Notes: a model not told the origin generated them from the letters alone. A DNA stretch of 64,000 nucleotides from a candidate division Zixibacteria bacterium SM23_81 (GCA_001304015.1 LJUY01000001.1:62001-126000); one strand, 5' to 3'. Shown: positions 30,137 to 39,446, counted from the stretch's first letter. Translations and numbers: made by a program.

Positions 30137-30817
30137 GTGAGAAGACGCGCCTCATTCAGAGAAAGAGTTTTCCTGTTTCTCATCTCTCGTCTGGGGGCTC
30201 TCTTTATATGGATCATGGGCAAGACTTGGCGTCTTCACTGGGCTGGACAGGAACATCTTCGCGCCATACGATCGGCGAGGGAAAACGTCATCTACGCTTT
30301 CTGGCACGGGCGTATGCTGGCTCTTTGCTTTAGTCACCGGCGACAAAACATACACATCATGGTCAGCGAACATCGGGATGGTGAGATTGTCGCCCAAACA
30401 GTGAATCTGCTGGGCTTTGTGCCCATTCGCGGATCAACTACCAAAGGGGGACGCAAAGCCCTCTTCCGAATCGCCGAGCGAGCCCGATCAGGCTACGATG
30501 TGGCCATTACTCCTGATGGTCCTCGAGGACCATGCTGGCGAGTGCAGCCCGGAGTGATCACTCTGGCTCAAAGGACGGGGATGCCCATCATACCTGTGGC
30601 CAACGGAGCCTCTCTGGGGAAAACTCTTTCATCCTGGGACAGGTTTCTCATCCCCATGCCCTTTTCCAGGGTGGCCATTTTTTTGGGGGCTCCCATCTCT
30701 GTGCCAAGGGAGCTCTCCGAAACGAGCTTTGAGGAAAAAAGGTTAGAACTGGAGCGAGCAATTCTGGCTTTGACTCAGAGGGCTGACCATCTCTTTTCAC
30801 GATCTCATAGCCGGTAG
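30137..30817 (+). CDS. DUF374 lysophospholipid acyltransferase-family protein (LpxJ-like candidate)
   Basis: NVIYAFWHGRMLAL, VSEHRDGEIVAQTVNLLGFVPIRGSTTKGGRKAL, AITPDGPRGP. Confidence 0.88.
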   Translation: MRRRASFRERVFLFLISRLGALFIWIMGKTWRLHWAGQEHLRAIRSARENVIYAFWHGRMLALCFSHRRQNIHIMVSEHRDGEIVAQTVNLLGFVPIRGSTTKGGRKALFRIAERARSGYDVAITPDGPRGPCWRVQPGVITLAQRTGMPIIPVANGASLGKTLSSWDRFLIPMPFSRVAIFLGAPISVPRELSETSFEEKRLELERAILALTQRADHLFSRSHSR

Positions 30818-30820
30818 AAT

Positions 30821-32098
30821 ATGCTATTTCTATACGATGTGATTCTTTCCATAGCCTTGTTGGTCGCGCTTCCATATCTGTTGCCCAAAGTGCTGTTGGG
30901 GCGCCACGGTCTGAAAGAACGCCTCGGTCTGTGGTCGAAGGAGTTTTTCCGAAGAGCTAAATCCGATCCCATTCTCTGGCTACACGCAGCCTCAGTGGGG
31001 GAGGTAAACAGCTTGGCGGCCTTTCTGCCGATCCTGAGGAAAAGAGCTCCTGGATACCAGTTTATACTGTCAGTTACCACCCGAACAGGAAAAGAACGAG
31101 CTTCCCGTCTACGAGGAGAAGTCCGCTGGATCTTTTACCTCCCCGTGGACCTCTCCTTTCTGGTCAGGCGAGTTCTGCATTGGACCAATCCGAAAGTCTT
31201 GCTGTTGGTCGAGACAGAACTGTGGCCCAATCTCATCCTTCAGGCTCAGCGAAGGGGAGTGAAGCTGGCTTTGATCAACGGTCGGCTGTCTGCCCGCAGC
31301 TTTTCACGTTACAGAATGTTCCCAGGACCTATGGCTCACATTCTCACCTCCTTGGATTTGCTCTGTGTTCAGACCGAGGAGGACGCCCATCGTTTTCGAG
31401 CATTAGGAGCGGAGGGCTCCAAGGTGATGGTGACGGGGAACTTCAAGGAGGACCTGCTGGCCGTTCCCCAAATGCGGGCGGAGCGGGAGCTGGTTCGCGG
31501 TGCCCTTGGCATACCAGATGGCACTCATGTGTTGGTGGCTGGGAGCACTCGTCCCGGAGAGGAGAATGAAATCGCAGAGACTATTGTAAGTCTCAGGAAT
31601 GAGAACAACACCTTCCGGGCTATCGTGGCTCCTCGGCATGTGAAGCGCGCCAAGAAAGTGGCACGCCTTCTTGCGACGAAAGGATTGGAGGTTCAACGAT
31701 ACAGCCTCGGAGAAAGACTTCAGGCGGCTCACTGGGATGTCCTGGTGGTGGATATATTAGGGCAGCTGATGCGCTTATATTCTGCTGCCGATGTGGCTTT
31801 TGTGGGAGGAAGTTTGTTGCCTTACGGAGGACATAATCCCCTAGAACCTGCCGCATATGGGATTCCAGTTCTCTTTGGCCACCACATGGAGCATTGTCGC
31901 CGCAGCGCACAATTGCTTTTGCATGGGGGAGGGGGTATTCAGGTGGCGAACGGAATTGAGTTGAAGAAAATAGCCTCTCGCCTATTCCACTCGGACCAGG
32001 AGCGTCGTCGACGAGGTCGGGCCGCCCTCCGAGCCGTTCAGGAAAGTCGAGGAAGCTCTGAAAAAACGGTTCAGGCGCTCAAGGAAACGGTACTGTAG
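30821..32098 (+). CDS. waaA: 3-deoxy-D-manno-octulosonic acid transferase
   Basis: WLHAASVGEVNSLAAFLPIL, LLVETELWPNLILQA, VGGSLLPYGGHNPLEPAAYGIPVLFGHHM. Confidence 0.95.
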   Translation: MLFLYDVILSIALLVALPYLLPKVLLGRHGLKERLGLWSKEFFRRAKSDPILWLHAASVGEVNSLAAFLPILRKRAPGYQFILSVTTRTGKERASRLRGEVRWIFYLPVDLSFLVRRVLHWTNPKVLLLVETELWPNLILQAQRRGVKLALINGRLSARSFSRYRMFPGPMAHILTSLDLLCVQTEEDAHRFRALGAEGSKVMVTGNFKEDLLAVPQMRAERELVRGALGIPDGTHVLVAGSTRPGEENEIAETIVSLRNENNTFRAIVAPRHVKRAKKVARLLATKGLEVQRYSLGERLQAAHWDVLVVDILGQLMRLYSAADVAFVGGSLLPYGGHNPLEPAAYGIPVLFGHHMEHCRRSAQLLLHGGGGIQVANGIELKKIASRLFHSDQERRRRGRAALRAVQESRGSSEKTVQALKETVL

Positions 32099-32146
32099 CT
32101 GGCCAGGCGGATTCACATACCCTCTGGATGGCATCACTTTTGGCAG

Positions 32147-33205
32147 ATGGCCATCCTGGAACATCGGAAAGGGCTGATTTTCTCGGTGATGAGGTGTCTC
32201 TGCGCCTTGCTCACCGTGCCCGTATCAGCAGCGGTGCTCATTCGTAGGCATCTTTACCGGGTTGGACTGATCCCGGTACATAGCCTCAGGGCTCGGGTGA
32301 TCAGCATCGGCAATATCTCCATGGGCGGTACCGGAAAAACGCCAGCGGTCCTCATGGTGGCCAAGCATCTGGCGGCCAGGGGCGAAAGGGTGGTGATCCT
32401 CACACGGGGTTATGGTCGAACCACTTCTCAAAGGAGAATCCTGGTCGGCGACCAATATCATTGGAAAGAAGTCGGGGATGAAGCTCGGATGTTATCTCGG
32501 CTCCTTCCTACGATCCCCATCGTGGTGGGCAAGAACAGGGTCTCCGGGGGCAGGCTGGCTGTGGAGAAGTTCCGGCCCCGATTCGTGATCCTGGATGATG
32601 GCTTGCAGTATCTTCGGCTGGCCAGGGATGTGGAGATGGTGATCATCGACGCTACCTATCCTTTTGGCAATGGCCGACTCTTCCCAGGGGGCATCCTGAG
32701 AGAAAACATCAGCGCCCTGAGACGTGCTCACATGTTTTTTGTGACTAAAGTAGACCAGGCCGAGAATGTAGGCGATTTACTGGCTTTTCTCCAGCGAACT
32801 TACCCCCATGCGCCGGTGGTACAAGGGACTTACCAGCCGTCAAGCTTACGAGACGTGCGTTCCCATGACCAAGTAAGCCTAAAGTTCTTGCGGGGAAAGC
32901 CCGTAGTGGCCATGTCTGGAATCGGAAATCATATCTCCTTTGAGCGGTCGCTGGAGCAAATTGGCGCCCGCCTGGCCGAGAGAGTGCGCCTCCCAGATCA
33001 CCATCCCTATCGCCGAGAGGAAGTATTAGCAACTGCCCGTCTAGCTCTGAAAGTAGGCGCTCAGTGCGTCGTCACCACGCAGAAAGACGAGGTGCGACTG
33101 CCAGACATGGAAAAGTTGGCCATTCCCCTTCTGTCCCTGGGCATTCAACTTCAGGCGGTATCTGGGGAGGAACAGCTGTGGGACTTCCTCGAAAGGGGGC
33201 TTTGA
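32147..33205 (+). CDS. lpxK: Tetraacyldisaccharide 4'-kinase LpxK
   Basis: VISIGNISMGGTGKTPAVLMVAKHL, RGYGR, VGDEARMLSRLLP, DDGLQYLRLARDVEMVIIDA. Confidence 0.95.
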   Translation: MAILEHRKGLIFSVMRCLCALLTVPVSAAVLIRRHLYRVGLIPVHSLRARVISIGNISMGGTGKTPAVLMVAKHLAARGERVVILTRGYGRTTSQRRILVGDQYHWKEVGDEARMLSRLLPTIPIVVGKNRVSGGRLAVEKFRPRFVILDDGLQYLRLARDVEMVIIDATYPFGNGRLFPGGILRENISALRRAHMFFVTKVDQAENVGDLLAFLQRTYPHAPVVQGTYQPSSLRDVRSHDQVSLKFLRGKPVVAMSGIGNHISFERSLEQIGARLAERVRLPDHHPYRREEVLATARLALKVGAQCVVTTQKDEVRLPDMEKLAIPLLSLGIQLQAVSGEEQLWDFLERGL

Positions 33206-33206
33206 A

Positions 33207-34202
33207 GTGGCAATCATTTTCAAAGAGCAACATGCCAACCTCAACATCCTCAGGGATAAGAAGATCGCGATTATTGGATACGGATCCCAAGGGAGTGCAC
33301 AGGCTCAAAATCTGCGGGATAGCGGACTGGATGTCCTGGTCGCCGATGTGCCCGACAGCTCGGCTTGGAGGAAAGCGGATGAAGACGGTTTTCATCCGCA
33401 TCTCGCCAAAGAGGCCTCCGCATTGGCCCAGGTTATCCTCATGCTTATCCCGGATCATCTTCATGGTCAGGTGTTTCGGAGCGAGGTGCTTCCCGGTTTG
33501 ATCGCCGGGGACGCTTTGATTTTCGCTCACGGTTTCAGCATTCACTACCGCCAAGTCATTCCTCCTTCAGGAGTGGACTGCCTCATGGTCGCGCCCAAGG
33601 GCCCCGGTGGATTAGTAAGAAATCTGTATCGACGAGGGCTGGGGGTGATCTGTCTATTGGCTGTCTGCCAGGATGCCACTGGTCATTCTCAGGAGATTGG
33701 GTTGGCCATTGCCAAGGGCATAGGCGGTACCCAAGCCGGAGTCATAGAGACCACCTTCTCGGAGGAGACGGAGACCGACCTGTTTGGCGAGCAGGTGGTA
33801 TTATGTGGTGGATTAACAGCTCTCATCAAGGCTGGATTCGAGACCCTGGTGGAGGCCGGATACCAGCCGGAAATCGCGTACTTTGAATGTCTCCACGAGG
33901 TCAAACAGATCGCAGATATGATCTATAGGTACGGGATCCAGGGGATGCGTGGTCGAATCAGCGACACGGCCCGATATGGCGATCTCACTCGAGGCCCTCA
34001 GGTTATCTCTTCGCTGATTAAGAAGAGGATGGCAGAAATCCTGGATGAGATAAGAGATGAGCGCTTTGCTCAGGAATGGCTGGCTGAAAATCGTGCTGGA
34101 AGACCTCGTTTCTCCAAGCTCATTCACGAGGATGATGACCATCCCATAGAGGGAGTGGGGAATAAGCTACGATCCTTGATGCCCTGGCTGGAGGAAGTTT
34201 AG
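33207..34202 (+). CDS. ilvC: Ketol-acid reductoisomerase, class I (divergent)
   Basis: IAIIGYGSQGSAQAQNLRDSG, MVAPKGPG, GVIETTFSEETETDLFGEQVVLCGGLTALIKAGFETLVEAGYQPEIAYFECLHEVK; GTG start. Confidence 0.93.
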   Translation: MAIIFKEQHANLNILRDKKIAIIGYGSQGSAQAQNLRDSGLDVLVADVPDSSAWRKADEDGFHPHLAKEASALAQVILMLIPDHLHGQVFRSEVLPGLIAGDALIFAHGFSIHYRQVIPPSGVDCLMVAPKGPGGLVRNLYRRGLGVICLLAVCQDATGHSQEIGLAIAKGIGGTQAGVIETTFSEETETDLFGEQVVLCGGLTALIKAGFETLVEAGYQPEIAYFECLHEVKQIADMIYRYGIQGMRGRISDTARYGDLTRGPQVISSLIKKRMAEILDEIRDERFAQEWLAENRAGRPRFSKLIHEDDDHPIEGVGNKLRSLMPWLEEV

Positions 34203-34272
34203 GGGAAAATCCTTATCCTCGAGAATCAACTGGTCACTTGTAGCCTTTTATAGACCAAAAGAGAGATAGGAG

Positions 34273-34902
34273 ATGAAGGACAATATCAAAAACGTACTTA
34301 TCGTCGGAGTGGGTGGACAGGGTGTGCTGCTGGTCAGCGAGATCTTGGCTGAGATCTGCATGGAGGCGGGCTACGATGTCAAGAAAAGCGAAGTGCACGG
34401 CATGGCCCAAAGAGGAGGCACTGTGGTAAGCCATGTCCGTTATGGACCCAAGGTCTATTCCCCATTGATTGAGATGGGAACTGCCCATGTGCTATTGGCT
34501 TTGGAAGAACTGGAAGCTCTTCGTTGGGTGAACTATTTGCGTCCGGATGCCGTGGTGATCGTCAATCGACAGCAGATTAAACCCCTGCCCGTGGCCGTGG
34601 GCTTGCAGGCATATCCGAAAGGAGTTTTGACCAGGCTCAGAAAAGCCGCCAGAGTGGTGGTTATAGACGGTGTCCGCATCGCTGGCCAAGTGGGAGACAT
34701 GCGAGCCATCAACATTGCCCTCTTAGGCGCTCTTGCGGTGCTCCTGAACTTAAGTCCCGCTCAGCTACGGCGAATTATCAAGAGGAAGTTACCTCAGAAA
34801 ACGCTCAAGGCAAATTTAGCCGCTTTTGAGAAAGGCAGGGACGCTATGGAAGTTGAGCAAAAACAACATCGTACACACCGCAAAAAGGAGCACACCAGAT
34901 GA
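34273..34902 (+). CDS. 2-oxoacid:acceptor oxidoreductase gamma/IorB-like subunit
   Basis: NVLIVGVGGQGVLLVSEILAEICMEAGYDVKKSEVHGMAQRGGTVVSHVRYG. Confidence 0.88.
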   Translation: MKDNIKNVLIVGVGGQGVLLVSEILAEICMEAGYDVKKSEVHGMAQRGGTVVSHVRYGPKVYSPLIEMGTAHVLLALEELEALRWVNYLRPDAVVIVNRQQIKPLPVAVGLQAYPKGVLTRLRKAARVVVIDGVRIAGQVGDMRAINIALLGALAVLLNLSPAQLRRIIKRKLPQKTLKANLAAFEKGRDAMEVEQKQHRTHRKKEHTR

Positions 34903-35945
34903 TGTATAAGTTAGCTTTCGTCGGCTTCGGAACTGTAGGCCAGGGTTTGGCTGAAATTCTCCTGAGCAAGAGGGAACTTCTGAGTCAGCATTACGATTTC
35001 CAATGCTCGGTGGTGGCCATCACGGATATTCACAAGGGCTCCATCTATCTGAAAGAAGGCCTTGATTTGGAGAGGGTTCTTGCTACAGTCAGGGAGACGC
35101 GACGGCTGGACGGCTATCCAGGGGCCACGGTAGGCTGGGATAGCCTTAAAACCATCAGGGACTGTGGCGCGGACATCGTTGTAGAAGTGACCTACACCGA
35201 CATAGAGACGGGAGAACCAGCCATCAGCCACGTTCGGGCAGCGCTGGAGAGCGGAAAACACGTGGTGACCAGCAATAAAGGGCCGGTTGCTCTGGCTGGA
35301 AGGGAACTAGTTCAACTAGCCGATCAGAAAGGCGGCAGCTTCCGCTATGAGGGCACTGTGCTCAGTGGAACTCCAGCGTTGAATCTGGCCTTGGAAACGC
35401 TGGCCGGAGTGGAAATCAAAGAGGTACGAGGCATCCTCAACGGGACGACCAACTACATTTTGAGCGAGATGGAAAAGGGCAAGGGATACCAAGAAACCCT
35501 CAAGAGGGCTCAGGATCTTGGCTACGCCGAGGCTAAGCCCGATGCCGATGTAGAGGGATGGGATGCCCTGGCCAAAATCCTGATCATCGCCAACCTCCTG
35601 ATGGGAGGAAATCTGAAAGTGAGCGATGTGGCACGAACGGGCATCACCGGAATCAGCCTTCAGGATGTGGAGACGGCCCGCCAGAACAACGAGAGATGGA
35701 AACTGATCGCTCACGCCTGGCGAGAGGCGGGTCAGGTGAGGGCCAAGGTTTCGCCCGAAAGGGTGCCCACAAAAGATTTTTTGGCCGGGGTGTGTGGTGT
35801 CACCAACGCTCTTACTTTTGGCACCGATCTTTTAGGTGAGGTGACCATCGTGGGCCCGGGCGCCGGAAAGCTGGAGACTGGTTTTTCCCTTTTGGTAGAT
35901 ATGCTCTCGATACATCGGAGAGATGTGTCCGCTGGCGGAGCATGA
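34899..35945 (+). CDS. Homoserine dehydrogenase-like NAD(P)-binding protein, no ACT domain
   Basis: LAFVGFGTVGQGLAEIL, TSNKGPVALAGREL, RGILNGTTNYILSEMEKG, ADVEGWDALAKILIIAN. Confidence 0.87.
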   Translation: MMYKLAFVGFGTVGQGLAEILLSKRELLSQHYDFQCSVVAITDIHKGSIYLKEGLDLERVLATVRETRRLDGYPGATVGWDSLKTIRDCGADIVVEVTYTDIETGEPAISHVRAALESGKHVVTSNKGPVALAGRELVQLADQKGGSFRYEGTVLSGTPALNLALETLAGVEIKEVRGILNGTTNYILSEMEKGKGYQETLKRAQDLGYAEAKPDADVEGWDALAKILIIANLLMGGNLKVSDVARTGITGISLQDVETARQNNERWKLIAHAWREAGQVRAKVSPERVPTKDFLAGVCGVTNALTFGTDLLGEVTIVGPGAGKLETGFSLLVDMLSIHRRDVSAGGA

Positions 35946-36001
35946 GCGACGAGAACATCAGCGAAAAGCGTAGAGGAAAAACTGATTGAGGAGGACGAAA
36001 G

Positions 36002-37414
36002 ATGAAAATGCTCATAGGCGGAAAGTGGGTGGATCGGGAGAAAAAAATAGAGGTCACAAATCCTTACGATAACTCTTTGGTTGACACAGTTCCCGCAGGC
36101 AGCGCCGAGGATATGAAAGCCGCCATCGCGGCAGCTGTGGAGGGATTTCAGGAAACGAAAAGACTGTCTACCCTGGAACGAATAACCATCTTGGCCAAAA
36201 CGGCTGGTCTGATGGAGGGGAAGCGAGACGAGTTGGCCCGGATGATTTCCTCTGAGGGCAGCAAAACTATACGAGAGGCTCGTTTTGAGGTGGGTAGGGC
36301 CATTACGACCATGACCGTTTCCTCCGAGGAGGCCAGAAGAATTGACGGTGAAACTCTCCCTTTCGATAGCCGGCCTGGCTCCCAGAACCGGCGGGGTTAT
36401 TACTATCGATTTCCCATCGGGGTCATCGGAGCCATAACGCCCTTCAATGATCCATTGAACCTGGTGGCTCACAAGCTGGGCCCCGCATTGGCCAGCGGCA
36501 ACTCCGTGGTCTTGAAGCCTGCTACGGTTACACCTCTGGTAGCTCTAAAGCTGGGAGAGCTGCTCCTAGAGGCTGGTTTGCCCTCCAAGGGTTTGAACAT
36601 CGTCACCGGTTACGGACATGAGATCGGCGACGCTCTGGTGACCGATGATCGGGTCAGAATGATTACCTTTACAGGCGGGCCTGAAGCCGGCCTGGATATC
36701 GTCAAAAAGGCAGGTTTGAAGAAAATTGGCATGGAATTGGGTTCAAACTCTGCGGTGATTGTGATGGATGATGCCGATTTGGAACGGGCCGTGCCGGCTT
36801 GTGTCGATGGCGCTTTTGGATGTGCTGGTCAAAACTGCATCGGGGTTCAGCGACTCTTCGTTCATGCCAAGATTTTTAGCGAATTTAAAGACGAGTTCGT
36901 TACCAAGACCAAAAAGCTGGTGGTGGGACCTCAACGCGACGAGAAAACCGACGTGGGTCCCATGATCACCGAGGGGGAGGCGGAGAGGATCGAGGCCTGG
37001 GTTCAGGAGGCCATCTCTCAGGGCGCCAAGGTCTTAACCGGAGGCATGCGCCGAGGGTCCGTCTATCAACCCACCATCCTTGCCGACGCTCCCCTCACCG
37101 CGAAGGTTGTGGCCGAAGAAGTCTTCGCCCCCACAGTGGCTCTTTTTGAGTTTCGAGATTTGGCTTCTGTTATCGAGATTATCAACAGCTCCAAATATGG
37201 GCTGCACGCCGGCATATTCACCCAGGACATCAACAACGCCTTCCAGGCCATCGAGGACATCGATGTTGGCGGCATCATGGTCAACGATACCTCCGATTAC
37301 CGCATTGATCAGATGCCCTTTGGAGGTGTTAAGCTAAGCGGTCTTGGCCGCGAGGGCATCAAATTTGCCATCTACGAGATGACCGAACCCAAGGTGGTGT
37401 GTTTCAATTTATGA
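36002..37414 (+). CDS. NAD(P)-dependent aldehyde dehydrogenase
   Basis: GVIGAITPFNDPLNLVAHKLGPALASGNSVVLKPA, MELGSNSAVIV, GCAGQNCIGVQR catalytic Cys. Confidence 0.95.
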   Translation: MKMLIGGKWVDREKKIEVTNPYDNSLVDTVPAGSAEDMKAAIAAAVEGFQETKRLSTLERITILAKTAGLMEGKRDELARMISSEGSKTIREARFEVGRAITTMTVSSEEARRIDGETLPFDSRPGSQNRRGYYYRFPIGVIGAITPFNDPLNLVAHKLGPALASGNSVVLKPATVTPLVALKLGELLLEAGLPSKGLNIVTGYGHEIGDALVTDDRVRMITFTGGPEAGLDIVKKAGLKKIGMELGSNSAVIVMDDADLERAVPACVDGAFGCAGQNCIGVQRLFVHAKIFSEFKDEFVTKTKKLVVGPQRDEKTDVGPMITEGEAERIEAWVQEAISQGAKVLTGGMRRGSVYQPTILADAPLTAKVVAEEVFAPTVALFEFRDLASVIEIINSSKYGLHAGIFTQDINNAFQAIEDIDVGGIMVNDTSDYRIDQMPFGGVKLSGLGREGIKFAIYEMTEPKVVCFNL

Positions 37415-37454
37415 GGAAACCCAGATTGTCCAAAACAGAGAGGGAGGTACGTTC

Positions 37455-38405
37455 ATGAAACTGAGTGATGTGGCGAAATTGATGGAAAAGCACGGTATTC
37501 CCGGCAGAGACGCTCATGATCTCCCTACCAGCACAAAGAGATTTCCCGACGGCGGCTGGTATCGTATAGAAATCTCTGGGGTAGAGAGACCTCATGTGCT
37601 GGCAGCTCTCATCGACGAGATGAATAAGCGTCGGGTCGCCATTCACCGCATCATATCCGTGGTGATGGGAGCTACCCTGTTGGACAAATCGGAGCTCAGG
37701 GATTTCGCGCAGATGGCTGCCGAGGCAAAGCTGGAGGTGATCCTCACCCCGGGCCCTCGTGCGTCATGGGATGTCGGTCGGCAATTGATCACTCCGGAGG
37801 GGGCCTTTTCGGGACTCAGGTATCGAGGCAGCGATCAGCTACGCCAGGTTATCACCGACATTTATCGATGTGTTGATCTGGGCTTTCGCGGTTTCCTGGT
37901 CTCCGACGAAGGCCTTCTCTGGCTTTTGAACGAGATGAAGAAAGGCGGCGATTTGCCCGAAGGAGTTACCTTTAAGGTTTCCATCTATGCCGGACATGCC
38001 AATGCGGCTGGGGGAAAATTGCTTCAATCCCTGGGAGCTGGCAGTTTCAATCCCGTGGCTGATTTGAGCTTAGCTCAATTTGCCAGTATACGTCAGATAA
38101 TCGACATCCCTGTGGATGTTCACATTATCCTGACTGATTCTTTTGGTGGATACATGCGCTTCTATGAGGCACCGGACATGGCACGTGTGGCGGCACCATG
38201 CTACTTTAAAATAGAGCCTGGCCCGGGCTGTGCTGCAGGCCCCGGAGCTCTCTACAAGCCATGGACCAACGCCCAGATGATGGCCGACTGGGCTCGAGAG
38301 AAAGTCAAGTACGCTCAAATTATTCATGAGCTTATCCAAGAGAACTTCCCGGAGGCCGCTATGTCCGGCCAGGGGCCAGATGATTTGGCAGTACCCAGAG
38401 TTTAA
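37455..38405 (+). CDS. U32-peptidase-like/TIM-barrel protein of unknown function
   Basis: 316 aa; LEVILTPGPRASWDVGRQLITPEGAFSGLRYRGSDQLRQVI, FRGFLVSDEGLLWLLNEM; resembles U32-like TIM barrels. Confidence 0.55.
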   Translation: MKLSDVAKLMEKHGIPGRDAHDLPTSTKRFPDGGWYRIEISGVERPHVLAALIDEMNKRRVAIHRIISVVMGATLLDKSELRDFAQMAAEAKLEVILTPGPRASWDVGRQLITPEGAFSGLRYRGSDQLRQVITDIYRCVDLGFRGFLVSDEGLLWLLNEMKKGGDLPEGVTFKVSIYAGHANAAGGKLLQSLGAGSFNPVADLSLAQFASIRQIIDIPVDVHIILTDSFGGYMRFYEAPDMARVAAPCYFKIEPGPGCAAGPGALYKPWTNAQMMADWAREKVKYAQIIHELIQENFPEAAMSGQGPDDLAVPRV

Positions 38406-38450
38406 GATGACGATCCGAGGGAATTTTTTTCCGGAACAGGTAAATCTACC

Positions 38451-38478
38451 TTGACATCAAGGAAATATTGGTTATATT
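38451..38478 (+). promoter_or_regulatory. Predicted promoter (TTGACA-N16-TATATT)
   Basis: ttgaca 38451-38456, tatatt 38473-38478. Confidence 0.7.
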
Positions 38479-38510
38479 ACTCAGAGATTTGACGTGAGAA
38501 GGAGGTTGAT

Positions 38511-38894
38511 ATGAGAAGCTTAGCTTTCGGGATGGCCTTGATCGCGACGTTGATACTTTTCCTGGGCGGCTGCGGCTCCAAAACGCCGGAGGAGCTCTTT
38601 AACTTGGCTCAGAAGGCGGAGAATGAAGGTGATTTTGAAGAGGCCATCGATTTTTACACCATGCTGTTGAACAAATATCCTCAAAACGAGCATAATTACA
38701 AGGCTCAGTTTATGGTTGGCTTTATCTACTCCGAGGAGTTAAAGGATTACGATAAGGCCAAGGTGGCCATGCAAAAGGTTATAGACGATTACCCGGATTG
38801 TGATTTGGCCGATGATGCCCGTTGGATGTTGGAGCACATGGGGGAGAATCTAGAGCAGATGGAGTTTATGGGGGAAGCGAAGGGAGGATCATAA
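38511..38894 (+). CDS. Tetratricopeptide-repeat lipoprotein
   Basis: Lipobox-like LILFLGGC after signal sequence; TPR-like EDFEEAIDFYTMLLNKYP / DYDKAKVAMQKVIDDYPD. Confidence 0.82.
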   Translation: MRSLAFGMALIATLILFLGGCGSKTPEELFNLAQKAENEGDFEEAIDFYTMLLNKYPQNEHNYKAQFMVGFIYSEELKDYDKAKVAMQKVIDDYPDCDLADDARWMLEHMGENLEQMEFMGEAKGGS

Positions 38895-39000
38895 CCGTTT
38901 CAAGACAATCTATTTTAGAGTCCTAAGCACGATTAATATCGCTGCCGAGCTTCTCATCTTTAAAGCACTTTTGCTCTGAAAGAGGACAAATTCCATCACG

Positions 39001-39032
39001 AAAAAGGCCGTTGCAACAGCATCGGCCTTTTG
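39001..39032 (+). terminator. Probable Rho-independent terminator
   Basis: aaaaggccg ... cggcctttt hairpin ~110 nt downstream of 38511 CDS. Confidence 0.55.
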
Positions 39033-39161
39033 TACTTCAGGATCAGCACGGTGTAAAATGTGCTTTCTCAATGTCACCGAGAATATCAGGATCAATGCAG
39101 TTGCTCTCTTGTGAGGAGCGCGGATCGAGAGAGAAAAACTCTCCTCGGAGATATTTTTCGC

Positions 39162-39190
39162 TTGACAAGTTGAGCCAGCCGCGATATATT
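39162..39190 (+). promoter_or_regulatory. Predicted promoter (TTGACA-N17-TATATT) for riboswitch transcript
   Basis: ttgaca 39162-39167, tatatt 39185-39190. Confidence 0.75.
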
Positions 39191-39210
39191 GAGCGGGAAA
39201 AGTAAAGTAG

Positions 39211-39407
39211 AGGGTGCAGGTGCCGCCCCAGCGGAGAATAGGGAAAACGGTTGAAAACCGTGCGGCCCCGCCACTGTGATCGGCAGAATTCTCGGACTTT
39301 GCTCAGCCCGAGAATTAAGAAACGAGCCCATGTTGGCCACTGGGGAGAAAATTCCGGGAAGGCCGGCTCGTTTCATCGCTGAGAGCCAGGAGACCTGCCT
39401 GTACCCT
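39211..39407 (+). ncRNA. Cobalamin (AdoCbl) riboswitch aptamer
   Basis: B12 box gagccaggagacctgcc (39383-39399); GCGGCCCCGCCACTGTGAT core; P1 agggtgcagg (39211-39220) / cctgtaccct (39398-39407). Confidence 0.95.
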
Positions 39408-39446
39408 GCGAAACATAAGCCTTCGAGGGAAGGTGACGTTACCAAT

